Position numbers and translations under genes: made by a program | Part shown: positions 17,051 to 24,055 of the stretch, in pieces | How positions within the stretch are numbered: the stretch's first letter is position 1 | Layout of the letters: every line of letters begins with the position of its first letter | Origin: an uncultured Pseudomonadales bacterium | GTDB lineage: Bacteria; Pseudomonadota; Gammaproteobacteria; Pseudomonadales; Azotimanducaceae | NCBI GenBank assembly: GCA_958296195.1 | Contig: OY282455.1 | Coordinates: 248,001 to 312,000, forward strand | Direction: 5' to 3' | Length of the DNA: 64,000 nucleotides | The notes under the pieces: model-generated | What the model was told of the DNA's origin: nothing | Seen by the model: the letters and a program-made list of their open reading frames with translations, nothing else | Database searches by the model: none

Positions 17051-17136
17051 GTCTGCACCCTTTACAAATTGGAGCAATGGGTGCCTAGTCCGCCTATGAT
17101 CGCTATGCGGAGCTGGCCGCCGCAATCAACGGCTAG
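17051..17136 (+). pseudogene. LLM oxidoreductase remnant with near-complete internal deletion
   Basis: Bases 17051-17099 match the upstream region and ATG of the intact LLM gene (40/49). At the ATGA the sequence jumps directly to the last 40 bases of that gene (TGATCGCTATGCGG onward, as at 14401) and ends at the same TAG. The junction shares TGA with both sides. About 830 bp of coding sequence are missing. Confidence 0.8.
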
Positions 17137-17326
17137 GGTTCCGCCCACGGATCAAAGCCATTTCCCACCCCAATCAGTGGGGCAGGGCATCGGCCCGCTC
17201 AGTACCCGGCCTCGCCGGCGTCGATCCTGCCGGCGAACTCCGCATCGAGTGGCTCATACGCCTTCGCGCCGGGCTTCAGCACATAGACCGGCTCGGCGAT
17301 GCGCTGCGGATCATAGCCGTCCTTCT
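17097..17326 (+). repeat. 230-bp direct repeat, right copy
   Basis: Second copy of the repeat at 14401-14630 (225/230 identical, no gaps). Here it joins a deleted LLM gene to the intact 3' end of the acyl-CoA synthetase. Confidence 0.92.
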
Positions 17327-19007
17327 TCAAGTTGCCCTTGAGCATCTTGAAGGTGCCCGTGACGTCGATGTCCGCTTGCACCCGCAGGAACACCGGCTGG
17401 GCGTAGGCCGGCAGCTCCCGCCGGACGAAGCGGGAGAAAGCCTCCAAGTCCAAGGCGTCAGCGCCCGGCTCAAGGGTCAAGGCGGCCATGCCGGCCCGCC
17501 CGTCGGCGTTCGGCACCTGCACTCCATAGACGTTGGAGAACTGAATGTCCGGGAACCCGTTTAGAATCTCCCCCACTTCGTTGGTGGAGACGTTTTCGGA
17601 TTTCCAGCGGAAGGTGTCGCCCACCCGGTCAACGAACTGATAGTGGGGGTAGCCCAGCGTGTAGCCGGCTTCGATCTCACGCAGCAGGTCGCCGGTGTTG
17701 AACCAGGCGTCCCCTTCCACAAAGGCGTTGCGCAGTATCTTCTGCTCGGTGGCTTCCTTGTCGGTGTAGCCCTCGAACGCGGCGGCCTCGTTGATCTGGG
17801 CGAGCAACAGGCCAGGTTCGCCCCGTTCCACCGCAATGCAGCGGTCGTCTTCGTCCTTGAGAATCTCGTCGGTGCTCACGTCGTAGCGCACCAAGGCGAT
17901 CTCTGATGCGGTCATGCCGATGGTCTTGTCCTTGTTGAGCAGATTGGCGAAAGCGACGTTGCCCTCGCTGGCGCCGTAGAACTCCGATATCCGCTTGACG
18001 CCGAAGCGGCGCTTGAACGGCATCCAGACGTCCGGGCGCAGGCCGTTGCCCATCATGGTGCGCAGGGGATTGACGTGGTCGTCCGACGCCGCTTCCGTGT
18101 TCAGCAGGTAGCGGCACAGTTCGCCTATGTAGATGAGGCAGGTGGTCTGGTGCCGGCGCACATCGGCGAGAAAGTTGCTGGCCGAGAACTTGCGCCGGAT
18201 GAACATGCCGGCGCCGGAGGCGAAGGACGCCCCGCAGCCCACCATGAGGCCGGTGCCGTGGTACAGTGGTAGACAGATGTACAGCCGGTCCTTCTCCGTA
18301 CACTGCAACCCGGCCAGATGAGCCAAGCCGCCGCTGCTCAGATAGCGCCGGTTGGAGATCACCGCCGCCTTCGGCAGGCCGGTGGTGCCGGACGTGAACA
18401 GGTACATCGCCGTGTCGCCCAGAGTGTTGTCCTCGGTAACGGACAGGTTGGCCGAACTGGCCGCGGCGCTGGCTTGATTCAGGTCCACAGCCCAATTGGG
18501 AGCGGGTGCGGCGCCGCTGTCCGGCACGAACAGGTAGTCCTCGCCTTCGGCCAGCGGCAGTTCCCCCTTCACTTCGGCCAAGGCGGCGGCCAGCTCCTCC
18601 CCAAAGATGCATTTCTTCGACCGGGTGACGGTGATGCAGTGGGTCAAGGGCCGCCCGCGCAGGTTGGTGTTGATGAAGCCGGTGGTGGCGCCCAGCTTGT
18701 TGAGGGCCACCGTCAGGGCGAGGAACTCGATGCGGTTCTCCATCAGCAGGCTGACCACATCGCCCCTTTGCACGCCAACCGCGGCCAGATGGTTGGCGTA
18801 GCAGTTGGCTTGCTCGTTGAACTCCGCCCAAGTGAGGGAGCGGCCCTCAAAGATGATCGCGGTGCGCGCACCGAAGCGCACCGCGTTGCTCTCCACTTGG
18901 CGGGCGAAGCAGTCCCGTTCGGAATAGGGCCTTGGCCGCAGGCCCTTCTTCAACCTCAGCAGAGTTGGCACCTGCGCCAAAGTGGATGCGACGTCACGAA
19001 GCCCCAT
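17199..19007 (-). CDS. Acyl-CoA synthetase (AMP-forming, FATP/FadD6-like)
   Basis: Activates fatty acids to acyl-CoA through an acyl-adenylate. At 602 residues it fits the very-long-chain acyl-CoA synthetase branch. The P-loop-like AMP signature YLFTSGTTGLPKAAV lies at ~202; the A5-like FYGASEGNVAF at ~340; GDAWFNTGDLLREIEAGY and FVDRVGDTFRWKSENVSTNEV at ~430-470 are the ATP-binding and linker motifs; the catalytic Lys segment TGTFKMLKGNLKKDGYD is near 565. The start ATG 19007 gives MGLRDVASTLAQV. The 3' end lies in the 230-bp repeat, and a broken copy lies at 14507-14658. Confidence 0.92.
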   Translation of the reverse strand: MGLRDVASTLAQVPTLLRLKKGLRPRPYSERDCFARQVESNAVRFGARTAIIFEGRSLTWAEFNEQANCYANHLAAVGVQRGDVVSLLMENRIEFLALTVALNKLGATTGFINTNLRGRPLTHCITVTRSKKCIFGEELAAALAEVKGELPLAEGEDYLFVPDSGAAPAPNWAVDLNQASAAASSANLSVTEDNTLGDTAMYLFTSGTTGLPKAAVISNRRYLSSGGLAHLAGLQCTEKDRLYICLPLYHGTGLMVGCGASFASGAGMFIRRKFSASNFLADVRRHQTTCLIYIGELCRYLLNTEAASDDHVNPLRTMMGNGLRPDVWMPFKRRFGVKRISEFYGASEGNVAFANLLNKDKTIGMTASEIALVRYDVSTDEILKDEDDRCIAVERGEPGLLLAQINEAAAFEGYTDKEATEQKILRNAFVEGDAWFNTGDLLREIEAGYTLGYPHYQFVDRVGDTFRWKSENVSTNEVGEILNGFPDIQFSNVYGVQVPNADGRAGMAALTLEPGADALDLEAFSRFVRRELPAYAQPVFLRVQADIDVTGTFKMLKGNLKKDGYDPQRIAEPVYVLKPGAKAYEPLDAEFAGRIDAGEAGY

Positions 19008-19055
19008 GACGGCTATGCTCCCTCCCCGTTGTTCTCCCGCGGCGGTCTCCGCCCG

Positions 19056-19355
19056 TCAAGAAGGCGGAACCGGCCAGAACCGCATAATCGCTAGCGCAAT
19101 GAGCGTGGCAGTGGCCATGCCGCCAAGCACACCGGATAGAACCCAAACTTTGACCTTCTGAATTTCGACTCGGTTCTTCTCGATCTCGACCTTGTTCTTT
19201 TCAACGTCTTCTCTAGTGGCAAGATACTCGAACTTCGCTTCAAGCCGGGTCAAGCGGTCTTCGACAGCCCTCAAACGCCCGTTGCCGCCATTGCCGCCGG
19301 ACCGTTCTTCAACCTCCCGCTCCCCGTCCAAGCGATGAATGGACGCTTGGCTCAT
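19056..19355 (-). CDS. Small coiled-coil protein with C-terminal membrane anchor
   Basis: A 99-residue protein. The ATG at 19355 overlaps the stop of the upstream gene (ATGA), so it is translationally coupled to it; an in-frame start 27 bp earlier is less likely. Residues ~30-70 have heptad-like charged sequence (RAVEDRLTRLEAKFEYLATREDV, then EKNKVEIEKNRVEIQ), followed by a transmembrane helix (VWVLSGVLGGMATATLIALAI). This architecture is common in phage and mobile-element proteins of the DUF1640/hemolysin XhlA type, but I cannot assign a function. Confidence 0.6.
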   Translation of the reverse strand: MSQASIHRLDGEREVEERSGGNGGNGRLRAVEDRLTRLEAKFEYLATREDVEKNKVEIEKNRVEIQKVKVWVLSGVLGGMATATLIALAIMRFWPVPPS

Positions 19356-19624
19356 TCCAATTCCTCGGCTTGACTCAACCACTCCCAGAGTGCGCGGGAA
19401 GTGAAGCCGGAATAGGCGCCATTCAGCTTGAACACCGCGCCGGAGGCGTCCTCCGCCCGGTTTTCGCCCTTTACGCCGACAGCTTGGGCGACGTCCCGCG
19501 TAATGTCCCTGGTCTGCACGAAGTAGCAGGTGTCGGAGAACTCGTGGCTGCCGGGATACTGCTCCATAATCCGGCTGGCGACCTCCTTGTTGCTTGCCGC
19601 CAGCAAAATGACGTGAATGGACAT
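19352..19624 (-). CDS. Hypothetical 90-residue protein
   Basis: Starts MSIHVILLAASNKEVASRIMEQYPG with GGAGG a few bases upstream (GTAAGGAGGCCGC before ATG), a strong ribosome binding site. The remainder (SHEFSDTCYFVQTRDITRDVAQAVGV, GAVFKLNGAYSGFTSRALWEWLSQ) is compact and soluble with no recognised motif; GAVFKLNGAYSG is a conserved-looking block. It overlaps the membrane-anchored coiled-coil gene by 4 bases. The two probably work together. Confidence 0.65.
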   Translation of the reverse strand: MSIHVILLAASNKEVASRIMEQYPGSHEFSDTCYFVQTRDITRDVAQAVGVKGENRAEDASGAVFKLNGAYSGFTSRALWEWLSQAEELE

Positions 19625-19695
19625 GCGGCCTCCTTACTTGCAGCCCTTAACCTAGCATATAGCTGCCCATTGTAAAGGTGTGGGAGGCCAAGCAA

Positions 19696-19968
19696 ATGGA
19701 TCAATGGCAAGTCGGCGGGGTGAGGATCACCCGTATCGTGGAGATGGAGGTCAGCGGCGGCACCCGCTTCATTCTGCCGGACGCCACACGGGACGCCTGC
19801 CTGCCGATGGGCTGGCAGGCGCCTCATTTCATGGACGGGGAAGGCAACCTCGTCATGAGCTTCCATGCGCTCACGGACATGCTCGTCATCGGCACCCACT
19901 TCGCCACCCCCACGGCCGGCCATGTGAGGCGGCTCGAAGTGGGCGGCTACTGGTTGGATGTGGGGTAG
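19696..19968 (+). pseudogene. MBL-fold metallo-hydrolase with internal deletion
   Basis: ATG 19696 follows GGGAGG by 8 bases. The first ~60 residues (VGGVRITRIVEMEVSGGTRF, LPDATRDACLPMGW, MDGEGNLVMSFHAL) are the start, and the last ~30 (MLVIGTHFATPTAGHVRR...WLDV) are the end of a known family of ~290-residue MBL hydrolases. The central ~200 residues, including the HxHxDH zinc motif, are missing, but the frame is kept. The short product cannot be an active hydrolase. Confidence 0.78.
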
Positions 19969-19985
19969 AACCGCCGCGCCGCGCT

Positions 19986-20246
19986 CTAATCGCCGGCCGC
20001 CATGCGCCGCCGGCGTAGCCAACGCTCCAGCCGCCGCTGCGCCGGGGGAAAGTCCAAAGCCACGAAGGCGAGGCCGAGAGGGAACATCCAGAAGCCGAGA
20101 ACCGGCAAGAAGCCGAACAGGCCGCCCACCATCAGCAAGACGCCGATGACCGTGCGCATCCCCCGCGGCACCCGGTCCCGTCCCCATTCCAAGGTGTTGA
20201 CCGCGACGCGGGCGATCTTCGTGCGCAGTTCCGCCTGCGTGCTCAA
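19986..20246 (-). CDS. Small PGPGW-like membrane protein
   Basis: An 86-residue protein with one hydrophobic hairpin (RTVIGVLLMVGGLFGFLPVL, then GFWMFPLGLAFVALDFP) and a very basic C-terminus (RRLERWLRRRRM). This is the pattern of small inner membrane proteins annotated as PGPGW or 'putative transmembrane protein', of unknown function. The start is uncertain: the frame opens at TTG 20246 with no clear ribosome binding site. It is convergent with the deleted MBL gene. Confidence 0.6.
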   Translation of the reverse strand: MSTQAELRTKIARVAVNTLEWGRDRVPRGMRTVIGVLLMVGGLFGFLPVLGFWMFPLGLAFVALDFPPAQRRLERWLRRRRMAAGD

Positions 20247-20388
20247 GGGAGTTGGCCCAACGCCCGGCCAAGCGCCGCTTCAGCGCGACGCATGGCGATG
20301 CGGGCGCCGTCGGGTCTGCGTAGCCAGCCAGCGGTACGGGGTAGCCAAATTGGGCTCATTTATTCAATGACCCGCTGTCAAGGACACC

Positions 20389-20402
20389 AGCCCGCATATT
20401 GC
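20389..20402 (-). repeat. Recurrent intergenic motif GCAATATGCGGGCT (copy 3)
   Basis: Reads GCAATATGCGGGCT on the minus strand, identical to the copy at 23116-23129. It lies in the 218-bp gap between the MBL gene and the small membrane protein gene, upstream of the latter. Confidence 0.45.
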
Positions 20403-20464
20403 GGCAAGCCGCTTGCCCAAAGCCGCAAAGCAGGTAGCGCAATTCGCAACGTAGCCACCCATGC

Positions 20465-21568
20465 TCAGACCATTATGGGGCCTTCGTCCGGCGCGTCGTG
20501 GGCGTTGGGATGCGCTCGGCGGGGGAGGTCGGGATCTATCGAAGTGAAGCGGTAGCGGCCGTCCTCATGCAGGCTGCGCTCGATGCGGTTGCGGTGCATG
20601 AGCAGATGCACGTGGGCGATGGCTTCGCCCAAGGCCATCATCATCTGGCGAGGGTCCAACTTGCGGGCGAACAGCACGGGCAGCAGGTCCTGGGCGGTGG
20701 CCGGCTGCACGCAGTGCTCCTCGATGGCCAACATGCGGTCTTCATGATGGCCGATGAGGTCCCGCAGCCGCTTGCGGACGCCATGGAAAGGCAGGTTGTG
20801 GGCCGGCAGCACCAGGGTGTCGTCCGGGGTTTCGAGAAATCGGTCGTGGGACTCCATCCACACCTTGAGGGGATTGGCCTCCGGCTCCATCGGAAAGACA
20901 CTGACGTTGGAGGTGATCACCGGCAATATCTGATCTCCGGAGATCAACACCTTTAGGGCCGCACAGTACAGGCAGGCGTGCTCCGGCGAATGGCCCGAAC
21001 CCACCAAGACCCGCCAGTCATGGGTGCCGATGGTCAGCACGTCGCCATGCTCCAGCCGACGGTAGCCAGACGGCATGTCCGGCATGGACATTCCCTGGTT
21101 GCGGCGCCGCCCCCAAGCATTGGCGAGGTCATCCACATAGGAGCGGGGCATTCCGGCGCGCAGGTAGAACTCCTTTCCCAGCCATGAGCTGTGGTGGCTG
21201 CCGTTGCTGTTGGAGAAGGCGCGAGCCTGGTAGTACTCCGCCCGGGTCATGTAGAGGGGGCAGCGGTGTTCGTCGGTGATCATCTTTGACTGGCCCACAT
21301 GGTCCGGATGCATGTGGGTGCAGATGACGCCCTTGATCGGGCGCCCGCCCAGCTCATTGGCGAACACCTGCCGCCACCAGTCCTCGGTTTCGGCGATGCT
21401 GAGGCCGGTGTCCACCACCCACCAGCCATCGCGGTCCTCCAGCAAGTAGAGGTTGATGTGCGAAAGAGCGCCGGGCATGGGCATGGTGAGCCAGCGCACA
21501 CCGTCGGCCACCTCACGGGTGTTGCCTGGCGCCGGATGGTCGGCGTAGGGGTAGCTCAACGTACTCAT
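20465..21568 (-). CDS. MBL-fold metallo-hydrolase
   Basis: A 367-residue protein with start ATG 21568 (an in-frame ATG lies 42 bp upstream). Zinc-binding motif THMHPDHVGQ near residue 84, then a His in GSGHSPEHACLY (~208) and SGDQILP (Asp ~223), and a late His in PAHNLPFHG. The HxHxDH, H, D, H order is complete, so the protein should be active. The subgroup with a C-terminal helical domain (RDLIGHHEDRMLAIEEH) is found in proteins acting on thioesters or lactones; the precise substrate is unknown. It lies upstream of the small membrane protein on the same strand. Confidence 0.85.
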   Translation of the reverse strand: MSTLSYPYADHPAPGNTREVADGVRWLTMPMPGALSHINLYLLEDRDGWWVVDTGLSIAETEDWWRQVFANELGGRPIKGVICTHMHPDHVGQSKMITDEHRCPLYMTRAEYYQARAFSNSNGSHHSSWLGKEFYLRAGMPRSYVDDLANAWGRRRNQGMSMPDMPSGYRRLEHGDVLTIGTHDWRVLVGSGHSPEHACLYCAALKVLISGDQILPVITSNVSVFPMEPEANPLKVWMESHDRFLETPDDTLVLPAHNLPFHGVRKRLRDLIGHHEDRMLAIEEHCVQPATAQDLLPVLFARKLDPRQMMMALGEAIAHVHLLMHRNRIERSLHEDGRYRFTSIDPDLPRRAHPNAHDAPDEGPIMV

Positions 21569-21714
21569 GCGGGAACTTGTGGGCCGGGAAAACAAAACAG
21601 TATAACCCACCGAACCCAGCCGCCTCCCGACGCGGCGGCAACTGGCGAATCGCTCGCATTCACCGCTGCATCGGTCACCTCAAACGGGTTGACGGATTCG
21701 GCCGGTCATGCCGT

Positions 21715-22143
21715 CTAAGGCGAGCGCTTGCCGATCAGCACATAGAGGGCCCCGGCGCCGCCGTGCTGCGGCTTGGCGCTGTGGAAGGCATTGACTTGGG
21801 GATGCTGTCGCAGCCAAGCATTGACGCAGTTCTTAAGGCGGGCCGGCGCCGCTGCCGATGCCGACTTGCCATGCACGATCAACAGGCAACGGCGCCCCTC
21901 GGCAGCGGCGGCGGCGATGCAGCCAAGCATGTCCTCCTGTGCCTGGGCTACGGTGCGCCCGTGCAAATCGAGTGTGCTGGAGATGGGATAGGCTCCCTTC
22001 TTCAACCGCTGCAAGACCCGATTCTGCACGCCATCCTTTTTCCAGGACAGCACCTCCTCCGGGCCAACCTGCGCGGAGGAGGGCAATGTGATCGGTGGCG
22101 CGGGTGCGGTACGCATGGTCGCCAGTATAGCGGTGGGGCGCAT
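21715..22143 (-). CDS. Smr-domain protein (SmrA-like)
   Basis: 142 residues from ATG 22143; the frame is open to GTG 22185 and another ATG lies at 22116, so the start is not settled. The Smr core is clear: STLDLHGRTVAQAQEDM (LDLHG), then LLIVHGKS (HGxG-like; Gly-Lys here where many have GKG), and the C-terminal GGAGALYVLI (GGxGxxxVxL). Smr domains in SmrA/SmrB and MutS2 bind or nick nucleic acids; recent SmrB work links them to collided ribosomes. Function here is inferred from domain only. Confidence 0.85.
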   Translation of the reverse strand: MRPTAILATMRTAPAPPITLPSSAQVGPEEVLSWKKDGVQNRVLQRLKKGAYPISSTLDLHGRTVAQAQEDMLGCIAAAAAEGRRCLLIVHGKSASAAAPARLKNCVNAWLRQHPQVNAFHSAKPQHGGAGALYVLIGKRSP

Positions 22144-22262
22144 GGAATCGATTACTTTGTCCAGCGGAGTCCTCCCCGCCGCCACGCATTCATCCAGCCG
22201 TCAAAGTGCGGAAAAATCGCACGGCCTGTCCGCCAACGCCCAAAAGCTGCTTGTTCTTGATA

Positions 22263-22273
22263 TCACAATGTGA
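22263..22273. promoter_or_regulatory. Inverted repeat TCACAATGTGA upstream of the bacteriocin-like gene
   Basis: Perfect 5+1+5 palindrome 91 bp before the peptide start. It could be an operator; it is not a CRP site, whose half-sites face the other way. TTGTTC at 22250 and AAGTAT at 22273 are spaced 17 bases apart and may form a weak promoter around it. Confidence 0.3.
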
Positions 22274-22363
22274 AAGTATCGGTGAAGTCTTCATCTTGAC
22301 GTTGAATTCTCCCCAATCCGCATGCAATCGTGGCCGTCCATTCAACTTTTGGAGACGCATGAA

Positions 22364-22594
22364 ATGCGTGAATTAACCTTGCAGGAAAAGGCAGGAGTCA
22401 GCGGCGGCATTCTGCCGGCCGTTGGCTTCGGGTTGGCGCTCGCTGGGAAAGTCGTGGGTGGCGGTGGCGTTGCTGGTTGGGCGATCGGTTCCGCCAGCTT
22501 GATCGCCGGCAGCTACGGGCTGGCGGCGGCCTACGGCCCGGTCGGCGGTGGCCGCATGGTCCACGCCCACTCGATGTGCGTGTTTGTGCCCTGA
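22364..22594 (+). CDS. Bacteriocin-like peptide with double-glycine leader
   Basis: A 76-residue peptide. ATG 22364 has GGAGA 8 bases upstream. The N-terminus MRELTLQEKAGVSGG is a classic double-glycine leader (acidic/hydrophobic residues ending in GG at 14-15), cut by C39-type ABC exporters. The predicted 61-residue mature part is rich in Gly and Ala with hydrophobic runs (GFGLALAGKVVGGGGVAGW, IGSASLIAGSYGLAAAYG), the composition of class II bacteriocins and microcins. A hairpin follows, then a four-helix membrane protein that could be the immunity factor. No exporter is in the window. The identity is inferred from leader and composition. Confidence 0.68.
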   Translation: MRELTLQEKAGVSGGILPAVGFGLALAGKVVGGGGVAGWAIGSASLIAGSYGLAAAYGPVGGGRMVHAHSMCVFVP

Positions 22595-22614
22595 TCGCCT
22601 TTGAGTCAGGACTA

Positions 22615-22634
22615 GGGGCTCCTTCGGGAGCCCC
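22615..22634 (+). terminator. Hairpin with UUCG tetraloop after the bacteriocin-like gene
   Basis: GGGGCTCC-TTCG-GGAGCCCC forms an 8-bp perfect stem with a stable UUCG loop, 20 bp after the peptide stop. No T-run follows, so it may reduce read-through into the next gene or protect the upstream mRNA 3' end rather than fully terminate. Confidence 0.6.
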
Positions 22635-22643
22635 ACCAAACCA

Positions 22644-23063
22644 ATGCCAAACGACAATTCCTTCCGCCGCAAAGATCTTTACGCCGGGCGTGATGCGCTC
22701 ATAGGCGCAATGTTGGGCGTTATGGCGGCGCTTGCTCTTTCCCAGCCCATCTCCACAACAGTCACGGCCGGCGTCATCGGCACGGTCGTCGGTCAACTCT
22801 TTGCAAGGTGGCGGCTCAAGCGCAAGCCGTCTGGGCATCACGACGAACCGCTAACAACGAACTCCGTCCTCCGGTTCAGCCTCTGGGTCCTGTGCTGCAT
22901 TGGCCTTGGCGCTGGGTTTGCTTATGCAGATGGAGCCTCCATTGTGGTGCTTGCCAAGATGGGTGGCGTCATGGCGGCGCTGGTGGCCGCCGCCATTGCC
23001 TCCACCATGATCGCCAAGCGCCTTGCAGAGACAAAAGATGGCACCCCGAAGCGCAATGGGTAG
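22644..23063 (+). CDS. Small polytopic membrane protein, candidate bacteriocin immunity protein
   Basis: 139 residues with about four membrane helices (ALIGAMLGVMAALALSQ, TVTAGVIGTVVGQLF, FSLWVLCCIGLGAGFAYA, VVLAKMGGVMAALVAAAIAS) and charged loops. No known family is recognised. It begins 49 bp after the bacteriocin-like peptide on the same strand. Immunity to class II bacteriocins is commonly provided by small membrane proteins next to the structural gene, so that role is plausible but is inferred from position and topology only. Confidence 0.55.
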   Translation: MPNDNSFRRKDLYAGRDALIGAMLGVMAALALSQPISTTVTAGVIGTVVGQLFARWRLKRKPSGHHDEPLTTNSVLRFSLWVLCCIGLGAGFAYADGASIVVLAKMGGVMAALVAAAIASTMIAKRLAETKDGTPKRNG

Positions 23064-23115
23064 GGGTGCCGAACGGCACCAGCCAAAATCCGGCGCGAGC
23101 ATCGTGACCCTTGAC

Positions 23116-23129
23116 GCAATATGCGGGCT
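23116..23129 (+). repeat. Recurrent intergenic motif GCAATATGCGGGCT (copy 4)
   Basis: Preceded directly by CTTGAC. It lies between the candidate immunity gene and the GATase gene, which converge here, so a promoter role for this copy is doubtful; that argues for a dispersed repeat instead. Confidence 0.45.
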
Positions 23130-23152
23130 CGGCCTGAGCTTGTGCGGTTCTG

Positions 23153-23899
23153 TCAAGCGGCCGCCGCGGCCGGACTAGGCTGAGCGCGAGCAAGCGGCGC
23201 CCCGCAGAAGTTCAGGATCCAGCGGCCTACCAGCCGTTGATGGGTTTCTAGGGCTAGTGACGCCAAACCGGCCTGATGGGTTTCGGGTCCGAGCAACTCC
23301 CGGCGCATGTTCATGAGGTCCCGGGAGTAGGCTTTTGGGAATTCCGGATGGCCCTGAAAAGTCAGCACTCGGCCGCCCCAAGTGAATCCGGCGATGGGGC
23401 AGAAGTCGTTGCTGGCGATCAGCTTGGCTCCATCGGGCAGCTGGGTCACCTGGTCCTGATGGCTGGACAACAGGTTGACGGCGTCGGCCGGCGGCGCCAT
23501 CCAGGCTTCGTTGCACAGGATGCGGCTGCCGTGAACCCCCACCGCCCAGCCCGGTGCCCGCTCCGTGCGCCCACCGAAGAAATGGGCCATGAGCTGATGG
23601 CCGAAGCAGATGCCCACCACATAGCGGCCGGCGGCCAGCGCTTGGCGCACGAAGGCCACCAAGCCGGGCAGCCAAGGCAGATCCTCATAGACGCTGTAGC
23701 GACTGCCGGTAATGACGTAGGCGTCGCACTTGGCCGGAGAGGGGTAGGGGCCGTCGCGCAGCGCGTTGATGACGTCGAACCTAAGCGTCGCGCCGCCGGC
23801 CGCTTGGCCAAATAGGTCCATGAACATGCGCGGATAGTCGCCGTGCCGGGGCTGAAACTGCTCCAGCACCGAATCGGCTTGCAGAATGCCTATTTTCAT
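23153..23899 (-). CDS. Type 1 glutamine amidotransferase (GATase1-like)
   Basis: 248 residues starting MKIGILQADSVLEQF. The catalytic Cys is in VVGICFGHQLMAHFFGG (~residue 95), and the His/Glu pair is in LTFQGHPEF (~182). These place it in the GMP synthase-like class I GATase family that releases ammonia from glutamine or cleaves gamma-glutamyl bonds. It lies downstream of the glutamine synthetase-like gene on the same strand (157-bp gap), as in polyamine gamma-glutamylation pathways where PuuD-type hydrolases pair with PuuA-type ligases; it is not PuuD itself by length and motif. The substrate is uncertain. Confidence 0.82.
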   Translation of the reverse strand: MKIGILQADSVLEQFQPRHGDYPRMFMDLFGQAAGGATLRFDVINALRDGPYPSPAKCDAYVITGSRYSVYEDLPWLPGLVAFVRQALAAGRYVVGICFGHQLMAHFFGGRTERAPGWAVGVHGSRILCNEAWMAPPADAVNLLSSHQDQVTQLPDGAKLIASNDFCPIAGFTWGGRVLTFQGHPEFPKAYSRDLMNMRRELLGPETHQAGLASLALETHQRLVGRWILNFCGAPLARAQPSPAAAAA

Positions 23900-24055
23900 G
23901 GAGATTCAAAAAACTTGTCCGCGAAGGGTGCCGCCGGTTTTGCCCAAGCCGTTGCGCCCCGCGGTGGATGGCGCAGAAGAACTCCACCGGCAGTGAGCGG
24001 CAAGGCGCATCCCGCTGGGGATAACTGGAAGGCGCAAGCACTAGTTGCTGGTGAG

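Noticed and set aside
22263..22273. CRP binding site upstream of the bacteriocin-like gene
   Set aside because: The half-sites are in the reverse arrangement (TCACA then TGTGA) and only one base apart, unlike TGTGA-N6-TCACA.
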